The notes under the pieces are model-generated. The model was given only the letters and a program-made list of their open reading frames with translations. It did not search any database and was not told the origin of the DNA. The position numbers and the translations under genes are program-made. Source: Faecalibacterium sp. UBA7177 (GTDB lineage Bacteria; Bacillota; Clostridia; Oscillospirales; Ruminococcaceae). From it: DNA of 27,465 nucleotides. Positions 7,571-15,048 of the stretch are shown here, piece by piece (within the stretch, counting starts at the first letter, position 1; each line of letters opens with the position of its first letter). The DNA lies in contig DKVN01000126.1 in NCBI GenBank assembly GCA_002491225.1, positions 11,672 to 39,136 of the forward strand. Direction: 5' to 3'.

Positions 7571-7598
7571 ATTATACCACCTTGCAGGCTGTTGTCTA
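7571..7598 (-). promoter_or_regulatory. Late promoter candidate (leftward)
   Basis: On the minus strand TAGACA (7598-7593) and TATAAT (7576-7571) are 16 nt apart, with an extended -10 TG one base before the hexamer. It lies between the ArpU-type regulator (stop 7606) and the HNH/terminase late genes. That position matches late promoters activated by ArpU/RinA-type proteins. Confidence 0.7.
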
Positions 7599-7605
7599 CT
7601 GTCTT

Positions 7606-8046
7606 TTACTGGCCAAAATGTATGGCGAGGTGCGAAATGCCCTCCCGATGCAGCTTGTAGACCCAGCGCTCATGCAGCTGCATCTCCCCGGCGATCTGCC
7701 CAAAGGTCTGCCCCATGATGTACCGGCGGGTCAGAAGCTCTCTCTGGCGGCTGTCCGGCACGGCGTCGATGGCCGCCTGCACCTCGCGGCGCACCGCCTC
7801 GCAGGCTCCGAGCTGCTCCTTCAGCTCCGCCTCTGCAGCCAGAATGCGTTCGACCGCCCGCGGCAGCCTGTCCGCCTCACAGGCCCCGCCGGGCGCTGTC
7901 CCGGCCAGGGGCTGCAGCAGCGGCCCGACCCGCTCGGCCTCGGCCCGCCGCTGGGCCAGCAGCTCCTCGAGGAGGCGCTGTTTGCGCACGCTCTCCCGGT
8001 ACCGCCGCAGCCAGGCCACCCGGGCCTGGTATTCCTGCTTGTCCAT
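7606..8046 (-). CDS. ArpU/RinA-like late transcription regulator (DUF1492)
   Basis: This 146-aa protein starts MDKQEYQARVAWLRRYRESV and has a long basic-acidic coiled coil at about residues 10-90. A sigma-70 region 4-like helix-turn-helix follows at about 98-140 (DAVPDSRQRELLTRRYIMGQ, then FGQIAGEMQLHERWVYKLHR). That arrangement is typical of ArpU/RinA proteins, which turn on packaging and lysis genes. The gene sits directly before the late operon and its promoter. RBS GGGAGG lies about 10 nt upstream of the ATG. The ArpU/DUF1492 assignment is from motif recall. Confidence 0.8.
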   Translation of the reverse strand: MDKQEYQARVAWLRRYRESVRKQRLLEELLAQRRAEAERVGPLLQPLAGTAPGGACEADRLPRAVERILAAEAELKEQLGACEAVRREVQAAIDAVPDSRQRELLTRRYIMGQTFGQIAGEMQLHERWVYKLHREGISHLAIHFGQ

Positions 8047-8207
8047 CCACTAAGCACCTCCCTTTGGCCTCGCTTTCGGAAACTCTCAAAGTAGGCGTTG
8101 ATTTTGTCGGTCAACTCGTCAGCGGCCTTTTTGTATTCGGCGGCGATGCGGCGCTCCAGCTTTTTGAGTTCGGCGTCTGTAAGACGATGCCCTTCGTCAG
8201 GTTTCAT
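8047..8207 (-). pseudogene. Fragment resembling N-terminus of a minor head protein
   Basis: From the ATG at 8207 the frame encodes about 53 plausible residues (HRLTDAELKKLERRIAAEYK, then KAADELTDKINAYFESFRKR). Beyond that it enters the ArpU gene in a wrong frame and loses coding character. The beginning recalls the helical N-terminus of phage head-morphogenesis proteins. A TAG in another frame lies just upstream of the ArpU start, so one frameshift would close it. It overlaps the stop of the gene at 8197-8445, which suggests it was once translated. It may instead be a short live gene with an unusual end. Confidence 0.4.
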
Positions 8208-8445
8208 CTTCTCCGTATTCCCTATCGTATTCCTCCGGGGTTATAATTTTTACATCTTCTGGACAAACCACCTCGTCAAGACACATCGTCTTTAATAAGC
8301 CTTCAATATTGATGTTTTTTGTAAGCTCATTGTAATCTATTTGTTTGTCTGTTTCTCCAAGAGAAATCTGTACGCCAGCAGGGCATTTATTCCCAAACTC
8401 GTCCTCAGCAAGACCGTTTATCTCAAGACACACCCTCAATTTCAT
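8197..8445 (-). CDS. Hypothetical phage protein
   Basis: This 82-aa protein starts MKLRVCLEINGLAEDEFGNK. It is acidic, with a short beta-rich N-terminus and a C-terminal EEYDREYGEDET tail. No family is recognised. Composition is more AT-rich than the surrounding replication genes, in line with a recently acquired cargo gene. The start codon lies 25 nt after the decayed ASCH-type gene, and the last codons overlap the start of the fragment at 8207. Confidence 0.6.
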   Translation of the reverse strand: MKLRVCLEINGLAEDEFGNKCPAGVQISLGETDKQIDYNELTKNINIEGLLKTMCLDEVVCPEDVKIITPEEYDREYGEDET

Positions 8446-8469
8446 TTTATTCTTCCCCCTTCCTCCGGC

Positions 8470-8712
8470 TCATTTCCGCCGTCCTGCGGGTTTGATGATG
8501 CCGTTCCATAGCTCCAAGAATGCCATTCTCTGCATATTCTCCCACCGTTTTTTCATCGTGGGATTGCTTTTCCCGTTATCCACGCCCTCGGCAAGCACGC
8601 TGTGTCCGTCGATTTCTTGTAGCCGCTCCACCCGCACGTCCGTCACCGTCTTTCGCCCGTCCAGAATCGCACGCACCATCTCGGTGTTGAACAAAATCGG
8701 CTTAACGCTCAT
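8470..8712 (-). pseudogene. ASCH-domain phage protein with internal deletion
   Basis: The first 24 residues (KPILFNTEMVRAILDGRKTV) match the N-terminus of a common phage ASCH-domain protein, whose full form is about 170-200 aa. The frame then jumps directly to DVRVERLQEIDGHSVLAEGV, which belongs near the C-terminal third. The middle part, containing the GDxLWVRETW-type core, is missing while the frame is intact. The C-terminus is also shortened (IKPAGRRK) relative to the usual tryptophan-rich end. It retains a good ribosome site inside the end of rusA. The fold cannot be complete, so this is most likely a remnant; a domesticated mini-protein is an alternative. Family comparison is from memory. 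Confidence 0.65.
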
Positions 8713-8715
8713 GTT

Positions 8716-9120
8716 TCATTCACCTCCCTCCAGTTCCTCCACCCGGATGTAGATGCCGGACGGCTCGGCCCAGAACTTCTCGCAGATCTCGCTGGCCACC
8801 TGCGCATCGTCCCGCCAGAAGCCCTCTGCGGTCATGCAGTCCTTGAGCAGCTTGTCCAGGTTGTCGGTGTCCGGGCGGGTGGTGCGCCAGCTGCCGCTTT
8901 TGTGCTGCCCCGGCGCAAAGCACCACTTGGCCACCAGCCGCAGCGGCCCGGCCAGCGGTGCCGCCGGGCGGTGCGGGTGCAGCGCGGCCATCAGCCGGGC
9001 GCGGGCATCTTTCAGCGCGGCGGGCTCGTAGAACTGCGGCCGGCCATTCACCACCCGCACCTGCTTTTGCTGGTGGGTCACGGTGGGCACCCGCCGCATC
9101 GGCATAAAAAATTCCAGCAC
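8716..9120 (-). CDS. rusA: RusA-family Holliday junction resolvase
   Basis: This 134-aa endonuclease cuts four-way junctions formed in phage replication and recombination. The start is the GTG at 9120-9118, preceded by GAGGAGG 8 nt upstream; this begins VLEFFMPMRRVPTVTHQQ, as expected for the family. The catalytic acidic cluster is RPDTDNLDKLLKD at about 78-90, followed by DDAQVASE, giving the DxxN...D pattern of RusA. Length is normal. It lies downstream of the replication module and the origin-like region, and 3 nt before the ASCH remnant. Confidence 0.88.
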   Translation of the reverse strand: MLEFFMPMRRVPTVTHQQKQVRVVNGRPQFYEPAALKDARARLMAALHPHRPAAPLAGPLRLVAKWCFAPGQHKSGSWRTTRPDTDNLDKLLKDCMTAEGFWRDDAQVASEICEKFWAEPSGIYIRVEELEGGE

Positions 9121-9160
9121 GCTCCTATCCTCCTCTCTACTCCCGTTCTGCACGCGCGCC

Positions 9161-9228
9161 GGTCTGGTGGGGCCCCTCCACGAAAGGGGGGCGGCTGCAA
9201 GCCCCCCTTTTGTGGGGGTCGCCAGACC
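9161..9228. repeat. Large GC-rich hairpin
   Basis: An 18-bp stem (9175-9192 with 9201-9218; 16 Watson-Crick and 2 G-T pairs) closes an 8-nt loop. Outer arms GGTCTGG (9161-9167) and CCAGACC (9222-9228) can also pair. There is no clear T-tract, so it need not be a terminator. It sits beside the AT-rich repeats at 9246-9367. Confidence 0.8.
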
Positions 9229-9245
9229 ACCGGGCCATGCACGGA

Positions 9246-9367
9246 AAATTTATATATTTATATATAGGCGTATTTTTCCGGCGATTTTGCAGGAAAAATA
9301 CAGTATGTTTCCTTTTTCTGCACGGTGTTTTGCAAGGAAAAATACAGTATTTTTCCGTTTTCTGCAC
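9246..9367. repeat. Iteron-like repeats and AT-rich segment (candidate replication origin)
   Basis: An AT-only-like stretch (9246-9266) is followed by five copies of a decamer half-site GGAAAAATAC in alternating orientation: 9270-9279, 9292-9301, 9303-9312 (one mismatch), 9336-9345 and 9347-9356. The sequence is organised as a direct repeat of 43-44 bp, shown also by TTTTGCA at 9285 and 9328 and TTTTCTGCAC at 9314 and 9358. It lies between rusA and the primase-helicase gene. Iterons, an AT-rich unwinding region and adjacent initiator/primase are what a phage origin would look like, but function is not shown. Confidence 0.6.
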
Positions 9368-9379
9368 CTGCTGAAGCCC

Positions 9380-11638
9380 CTACTCCTGCTCCTGCTTCGG
9401 CCCGACCTTCTCGCCGTCCATCCAGTAGGCACCGGTCTCCTTGATGCGGTTGCGCACCGTCCGCTCGCCCACCCCCATGAACTCGGCCATGGCGTACACC
9501 GTCACATTGGGGTCGGTGCTGGCGCAGGCGCTGTAGGCGGTGTCGACGCTGGCCTTGCGGTCAGCCCTGCGCTGCTCGGGGGTCTTTTTCTGCCAGCGTG
9601 CGTTGATTGCCCGCTTGGCATAGGCCGAGGCGACCGCCTCCCCCTCGGGCAGCAGGTCGGCCAGCACCCCGCTCTCGTCAGGACGGTGGACGGGGTAATC
9701 AAACCAGAGATCCACCGGCGCAAAGCGGGCAAACTCCCGCAGGGTGCCATCCACCCGCCAGGCCGTCTGCCGCGCGGCCCGGCTGCGGGCGGCGGGCAGC
9801 CGGGCCTCCAGCGCCGCGCACCGCTCCGGTGGCAGCAGCTGGCTGCAGGCGCGGGCCAGTTGTACCGGGCTCAGGGCCTCGTCCGGGCCGATCTCTCCCG
9901 CGCAGCCCGCCGCCGTGAGGGCGGCCAGCCGGGCGGCGCATTCGGCCCGGTCCCCGGCCCAGGCGCGGACGGTGTCGGTGCACTGCAGCTCGATCAGGTC
10001 GAGCATCGCGTCCGGGTCCCGCGCGAACACTCCCGAGCCGGAGGCACGGTCCATGCTGCGCTTCTGGCTCTGCAAGCCCTTGGAGTGGTGGTGGCAGTAG
10101 ATCATGGCGCAGCCCAGCTCCCGGCAGACCAGGTCGAACTGGTTGCAGAAGCGGGCCATCTGGTCGGCCGAGTTCTCGTCCCCGGTGATGACCTTGTAGA
10201 TGGGGTCGAGCACCACCGCGAGATAGTCCCGCTTTCTGGCCCGGCGGATGAGTTTTGGGGCCAGTTTGTCCATCGGCACCGAGGCTCCCCGCAGGTTCCA
10301 GATGTCGATGCTCTGCAGATGGGCCGGTGGCCAGCCCAGCGCCGCGTAGACATCCGCAAAGCGGTGCAGGCAGGAGGCCCGGTCCAGTTCGAGGTTGATG
10401 TAAAGGACCCGCCCCTGCGCGCAGCCAAACCGCCCGAGCCAGGGCCTGCCCTCGGCGATGGCGATGCAGAGCTCGATGAGGGCGAAGCTCTTGCCCGCCT
10501 TGCTTGGCCCGGCCAGCAGCAGCTTGTGGCCCTGGCGCAGCACCCCCTCGATCAGCGGCGGGGCCAGCGGCGGCAGGTTGTCCCACACCGAGGCGAGCGG
10601 CTCGGTGTCGGGCAGGTCATCGGTCTCGGCCTCGATCCAGTCCTTCCACTCGGCCCAGCTGCCCTTGCCGATGTTGGTGGCCAGCAGGCACTGCTTTTGC
10701 CCAGCGCGCAGCACCCCCGGCATCCGGGAGAGGCGGCTGGGGTTGCGGTTTTGCGCATCCAGCCGAAGGCCGTTCTTCTGGCAGACGCTGTAGAGGTAAT
10801 CCACCCGGCGCTTATACTCGGCGCTGTCGGCGGCATCGATCCGCACGATGGCGTGCAGGCTCTTGCCGCCGCTATAGACCAGCGCCGCGCAGGGCAGCTC
10901 TAACCTGCGGATGAGGGCGTTCTGTCTGCCGAGGTCCAGCTCGTCGCTCTCGACCAGGGCAAACCGAAATTCGGTGACATTGTCGTTCTTGCAGCCCTTG
11001 CCGTCCAGCGGGTTGAACCGGATCCAGGCCCCCGCCTCGGGCGGGCTGTCCCCCATCACCGCGCCCACGTCGCCGCCGCAGGCGGCCAGCGCCTCGATCA
11101 GCTGCCCGGCGGTGCGGTCCCACGCGCCGCCGTTGGCGGGCACCCAGCGCCCGTCCTTCTTCCAGCTCTGGGTCACATAGCCCACGTTCTCGCTGGGCTC
11201 AAACAGAGCCTCGAGATAGGCGATCAGCTGCCGGTGGGGCTGCCAGTCCTCTGGGATCTCGAGCTCCTGCGCATCGACCCAGCGGGGGTCGACCAGCACC
11301 CCATCCCGCCAGGCCGCATCGTCCGCGCCGCCCTTGGCGTTGATGACGTCCTCCCAGCCCAGCTCATGCCCGGCAGGGCCGGGCCAGCCCTGCCGGTAGG
11401 CCAGCTCGTAGATGCTTTTGAGGGTGACCGGCTGGGCGCTGCCCTTGTAGCCGGCCCACTTGCGGGCGCACTCGCCCTTGTGGTAGCGGGCGGCATCCGA
11501 GGCGCTCCATCTGTCCCATACCTCGCAGGCGAAGCCCCCGTCCTTGAGGGCCATGCCCACCCGCACCCACTCGTCATAGGTCAGGGTTTCCGGCCGCAGA
11601 AATGCCAGGGCCTCCCGCAGCTCCCGGTCGTCGTTCAT
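9380..11638 (-). CDS. Primase-helicase (PriCT-2, AEP-like, RepA-type AAA)
   Basis: This 752-aa multidomain replication protein has four parts. Residues 1-85 resemble the primase C-terminal PriCT-2 helical domain (YDEWVRVGMALKDGGF). Residues about 130-345 look like an archaeo-eukaryotic-type primase core, with acidic ALVESDELD at 227-235, SGGKSLHAIVRID at 256-268 and the conserved NPSRLSRMPG. Residues about 350-600 form a RepA-type RecA/AAA helicase with Walker A GPSKAGKS (377-384), Walker B-like LAVVLDPIY and CHHHSKG. The last ~60 residues hold a predicted HTH (VYAMAEFMGVGERTVRNRIK). It probably opens and primes the origin just downstream. The stop and next start are linked by ATGA overlap with the SF2 helicase. 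Confidence 0.88.
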   Translation of the reverse strand: MNDDRELREALAFLRPETLTYDEWVRVGMALKDGGFACEVWDRWSASDAARYHKGECARKWAGYKGSAQPVTLKSIYELAYRQGWPGPAGHELGWEDVINAKGGADDAAWRDGVLVDPRWVDAQELEIPEDWQPHRQLIAYLEALFEPSENVGYVTQSWKKDGRWVPANGGAWDRTAGQLIEALAACGGDVGAVMGDSPPEAGAWIRFNPLDGKGCKNDNVTEFRFALVESDELDLGRQNALIRRLELPCAALVYSGGKSLHAIVRIDAADSAEYKRRVDYLYSVCQKNGLRLDAQNRNPSRLSRMPGVLRAGQKQCLLATNIGKGSWAEWKDWIEAETDDLPDTEPLASVWDNLPPLAPPLIEGVLRQGHKLLLAGPSKAGKSFALIELCIAIAEGRPWLGRFGCAQGRVLYINLELDRASCLHRFADVYAALGWPPAHLQSIDIWNLRGASVPMDKLAPKLIRRARKRDYLAVVLDPIYKVITGDENSADQMARFCNQFDLVCRELGCAMIYCHHHSKGLQSQKRSMDRASGSGVFARDPDAMLDLIELQCTDTVRAWAGDRAECAARLAALTAAGCAGEIGPDEALSPVQLARACSQLLPPERCAALEARLPAARSRAARQTAWRVDGTLREFARFAPVDLWFDYPVHRPDESGVLADLLPEGEAVASAYAKRAINARWQKKTPEQRRADRKASVDTAYSACASTDPNVTVYAMAEFMGVGERTVRNRIKETGAYWMDGEKVGPKQEQE

Positions 11639-13245
11639 GCGCTCACTTCCTTTGCGTTAAAGGTCGCCGGATCCACCCCGGCGGGCACGCCCCGCCAGCC
11701 GCCCGCGGCGATCCGGTCGATCATGTGCTTGGCGGCCTCAAACGGCCACTCGCCCACATGGCGAAAGCCGTACCGCTCCAAAAGGCGGATCTGCTTGGGT
11801 GTCGTGAGGCCCGCGTCCCGGCGCTTTTGCAGCCGGTCCAGCAGCAGGGAGGCCTTTCCGGCGCTCTCCACACCATCGGGCAGGATGCCCCACTTTTCCA
11901 GCGCGGCGGCCTGCTTCTCGCTGGGCTTGTCCGCTTCCCATCCAAAGGCCGGGACATACCCCGCCAAATCCTCCGCCTGAATGCTCATCTCGTACTGCAG
12001 CGGATCCACCAGCTTCTTTTTGCGCCGCCGCATCGCCTCCAGCTGCTTGGCCAGCGCCTCCTCGCGCTGGGCCAGCACCTCCTGCGAGGCGCGCTGTTCG
12101 GCCTCGTCCAGCGCCACCGGGCCGCCCGCCTCCGCGAGGTCTACGGTCATCTGTTTGGCCACCGCCCGGTCGGTACAGAGCAGGTCGGCAGGGCGGCACA
12201 GTTCGTGCCGTTCCGTGAGCCAAAGAAAGTCGAGCAGCAGCAGCTCCCGCTTGCCCCGCTCGGGGCAAAGGCGTGTGCCGCGCCCGACCATCTGGCTGTA
12301 AAGCGCCCGGCTTTTGGTGGGGCGCAGCACCGCGATGCAGTCCACGGCGGGGCAGTCCCACCCCTCGGTGAGCAGCATCGAGTTGCAGAGCACATCGTAC
12401 CGCCCCGCTGCAAAGTCGGCCAGGACTTCCGCGCGGTCGGGGCTGTCCCCGTGCACCTCGGCCGCCCGCAGGCCGTGGGCGGTGAGGATCTCCCTGAATT
12501 TTTTGCTTGTGTCCACCAGCGGCAGAAAGACCACCGTGCGCCGCTTTGCGCAGACGGCTGCCATCTCGGCGGCGATCTGCGCAAGATACGGGTCGAGGGC
12601 GCTGCCCAGCTGCCCGGCGTTAAAATCCCCCGAGGTGACGGCCACCCCGCTGATGTCCAGCTTCAGCGGGATGGTCAGCGCCTTGATGGGGCAGAGCCAG
12701 CCGTCCGCGATGGCGCGGGGCAGGCTGTACTCGTAGGCCAGGCTGTCAAAGACCGCGCCGAGGTTTTTCAGATCCCCCCGGTCGGGGGTGGCGGTCACCC
12801 CCAGCACCCGCGCATCCGAAAAATGCTCCAAAATGCGCAGATAGCTGTCGCTGACGGCGTGGTGGGCCTCGTCGATGACGATCGTCCCAAACCGGCCGGG
12901 GCCGAACCGCTCGAGCCGGGCGGGCTGGCAGAGGCTCTGCAGGCTGCCAACCACCACCCGCTGTGGGGCGGCGAGGCTCGACTGTTCCGCCTTTTCCACC
13001 GCGCAGCGCAGGCCGGTGGCGGCATGGAGCTTTTCGGCCGCCTGGGCCAGTAGCTCGCCCCGGTGGGCCAGAATCAGCACCCGCTGGCCCGCGCGCACAC
13101 AGTCCTCGGCGATTTTTGCAAACACCACCGTCTTGCCGGTGCCGGTGGGCAGCACCAGCAGGGTGCGGCGGCGCCCGGCCGCCCACTCGGCCTGCACCGC
13201 CTCGCGGGCGGCCTGCTGGTAGGGCCGCAGGGTCGTGTCGCTCAT
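11635..13245 (-). CDS. DEAH-type SF2 helicase
   Basis: This 536-aa ATP-dependent helicase has the full set of superfamily 2 motifs: Q-like RPYQQAAREA, motif I LPTGTGKT (32-39), motif II VIDEAHHA (123-130), motif III VTATP (150-154) and motif VI QMVGRGTRLCPERG (318-331). The C-terminal 150 residues hold a basic/helical segment and a KQIRLLERYGF region. Phage copies of this type lie in recombination/replication modules and probably act in fork remodelling or restart. It overlaps the primase start by 4 nt. Confidence 0.92.
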   Translation of the reverse strand: MSDTTLRPYQQAAREAVQAEWAAGRRRTLLVLPTGTGKTVVFAKIAEDCVRAGQRVLILAHRGELLAQAAEKLHAATGLRCAVEKAEQSSLAAPQRVVVGSLQSLCQPARLERFGPGRFGTIVIDEAHHAVSDSYLRILEHFSDARVLGVTATPDRGDLKNLGAVFDSLAYEYSLPRAIADGWLCPIKALTIPLKLDISGVAVTSGDFNAGQLGSALDPYLAQIAAEMAAVCAKRRTVVFLPLVDTSKKFREILTAHGLRAAEVHGDSPDRAEVLADFAAGRYDVLCNSMLLTEGWDCPAVDCIAVLRPTKSRALYSQMVGRGTRLCPERGKRELLLLDFLWLTERHELCRPADLLCTDRAVAKQMTVDLAEAGGPVALDEAEQRASQEVLAQREEALAKQLEAMRRRKKKLVDPLQYEMSIQAEDLAGYVPAFGWEADKPSEKQAAALEKWGILPDGVESAGKASLLLDRLQKRRDAGLTTPKQIRLLERYGFRHVGEWPFEAAKHMIDRIAAGGWRGVPAGVDPATFNAKEVSA

Positions 13246-13249
13246 CCCG

Positions 13250-13834
13250 TCACCTCTGTGCCCAGGGGTTTTGCCTGGGCAGCGGCAGGGCGGTCTGCTG
13301 CGGGACGGAAGCCGCCTGCTGGACAGGGGCGGGCTGCGCGGCCGGATAGCCCTGCGGGGCGGGGGCCGCCGGGTACTGGTAGGTCTGCGCGGGGGCGGGC
13401 GTCTCCGGCGGCTCCAGAAATTGGGCGATGTCGTTGGCCTTGCGCTCGGCGCCGTCGCTGCCGGTATAGCTGCGCTGGCTGACCTTGCAGCGGCCGCGGC
13501 GTCCGACGATGTTCCAGCTCATGCGCAGCGGCTCACCGTGCCGCCGCAGCCCGATGGCGAGGAAAAAGGCGCAGAGCAGCCCCTCGCACTTGGAGTGCAG
13601 AAAGAGGTTGTGCTTTACCTGCCCCGCGTTGCCCGCCTCGTCGGCAAGGCTGAGGGTGAGGATGATCTTTTTGCAGGGCGGCAGCTTGGCCGAGCCGGGA
13701 TGCCGCGCCCGCTCCACCGCGGTGACCACAAAGGAATAGGTGCCCTCGGGCAGCAGGACGCCGACGGCACTGTCGTTCTGGATCGTGTCCTCCCAATCGA
13801 GCTCGCGCTCGGGGGTGATGGGCTGTGTATTCAT
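13250..13834 (-). CDS. DUF669 single-stranded DNA-binding protein
   Basis: This 194-aa protein has an OB-fold-like N-terminal part with LPEGTYSFVVTAVERARHPG and KIILTLSLADEAGN, typical of DUF669 proteins. These serve as phage ssDNA-binding proteins together with Sak4-like ATPases. The last ~70 residues are a disordered Pro/Ala/Gln tail ending NPWAQR, like the flexible protein-recruiting tails of SSB. The gene lies between the Sak4-like ATPase and the helicase, as in other recombination modules. RBS AAGGAGG precedes the ATG. The link to ssDNA binding is family knowledge, not visible directly. Confidence 0.8.
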   Translation of the reverse strand: MNTQPITPERELDWEDTIQNDSAVGVLLPEGTYSFVVTAVERARHPGSAKLPPCKKIILTLSLADEAGNAGQVKHNLFLHSKCEGLLCAFFLAIGLRRHGEPLRMSWNIVGRRGRCKVSQRSYTGSDGAERKANDIAQFLEPPETPAPAQTYQYPAAPAPQGYPAAQPAPVQQAASVPQQTALPLPRQNPWAQR

Positions 13835-13889
13835 GAGGTTGCCTCCTTATGTCTGATGTTGTGTGTGTTGCTGGGCCGCCTGGGCCCGG

Positions 13890-15044
13890 TCAAAAGGGCA
13901 GATCGTCGAATGCCTCGTGCACCTTCGCCAGCACCGTGTCCCAGGCGTCCAGCATATCCTGCACGGCGTCTGGCGGGTAGCTGCGCAGCGGCATGTCTGC
14001 GGGCAGGATGCCCATCACGGTGCTGACCACATAGGTCAGGCAGCGCTCGGACACCCCGCCCTCGGCCATCCGTTTTGCCAGCGCCTCCGGCACCCCGGCC
14101 GCCAGCAGATGGGGCAGAGATGCCTCCTCCGGGTCACCGGATACTGGCATCACCGTGAAGCCATCCGGTGCAGCCGAGGCGGGCGCGGTGGCCGCTGTAG
14201 GCGGCGGTGCCGCGTGAGCTTCGGGCGGCTGTGCGGGAGCGGGAGGCACCGCAGGGGCGGGCGCTGCCGCGGGCTGCGGGGCCATCGTGATCAGCGTCCC
14301 GTCATCCTGCGCCGCGGCCGGGGCCTGCATCGGGGCAAACAGCCCGGCCAGCGGCTCGTAGGCAAAGGGCAGCTCCTCGGGCAAACCATAGCGGTTTTTG
14401 GCGTCCCAGCAGGGGTGGTGGCTGGTGTAGAGCACCCGGCTGCCGCCCTGGGCCTTGTCCTTGCCGGTCTCGCTGCGCACCACCACCGTTTTGTAGTTGG
14501 CAAAGAGCAGCAGGTCGGCCCACTCCTTCACCAGCGGGGTCACGTTTTTGGTCAGCTTCAGCTCCCACCGGTCGTAGCTGCCCAGCTCGTCCGGCTGCTC
14601 AAACTTGCGCAGGGCGGCATGGGCGGTGCAGACCACATGGATCCCGGCGCCGCGCACCTGCTCCAGCAGGGCCAGCAGCCGGGCAAACTCCTCGGCCAGA
14701 TACACATAGCCCTTGCCGTAGCCAAAGGCCTCGATGCTGGTTTTCTTGTTGCGGGCCAGCAGATCGTCCCGGCACAGGCGCTCGGCCCAGTCGAGGGTGT
14801 CCAGCACGAGGGTGCGGCAGCAGCCGGGCTCGGCCAGCACCTGCCGTAGCTCGGCGGCGAGCATCTGCCAGCTCTCGGGCGCGGGCAGCCGGGCCAGATC
14901 GTAGGGGTCGGAGCCGCCCTCGGTGTCGATGAAAAGCGGGTCGGGGAAATGCGCGGCAAAGGTGGTCTTGCCGATGCCCTCGGGGCCGTAGAGTACCACC
15001 TTTTTGGCCGCCGGGCGCGCCCCGCGCGTGATCGTGTATGCCAT
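13890..15044 (-). CDS. Sak4-like RecA-fold ATPase
   Basis: This 384-aa protein carries Walker A GPEGIGKT (20-27), Walker B-like RTLVLDTLDW (77-86) and a conserved HVVCTAHAAL segment, as in AAA_24/Sak4 phage nucleotide-binding proteins that promote single-strand annealing. The core ends near residue 250, followed by a Pro/Ala-rich linker (about 255-300) and a C-terminal helical segment that ends ...HEAFDDLPF. The final acidic DDLPF-like tail is common in proteins of this group. The neighbouring DUF669 gene is its expected partner. The start is 4 nt after the stop of the DUF3102 gene. Confidence 0.85.
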   Translation of the reverse strand: MAYTITRGARPAAKKVVLYGPEGIGKTTFAAHFPDPLFIDTEGGSDPYDLARLPAPESWQMLAAELRQVLAEPGCCRTLVLDTLDWAERLCRDDLLARNKKTSIEAFGYGKGYVYLAEEFARLLALLEQVRGAGIHVVCTAHAALRKFEQPDELGSYDRWELKLTKNVTPLVKEWADLLLFANYKTVVVRSETGKDKAQGGSRVLYTSHHPCWDAKNRYGLPEELPFAYEPLAGLFAPMQAPAAAQDDGTLITMAPQPAAAPAPAVPPAPAQPPEAHAAPPPTAATAPASAAPDGFTVMPVSGDPEEASLPHLLAAGVPEALAKRMAEGGVSERCLTYVVSTVMGILPADMPLRSYPPDAVQDMLDAWDTVLAKVHEAFDDLPF

Positions 15045-15048
15045 GGTT

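Noticed and set aside
9137..9367. Possible 76-aa minus-strand ORF across the iterons and hairpin
   Set aside because: The translation simply follows the repeats (Lys/Phe/Cys-rich then GC hairpin) and no convincing start site exists.
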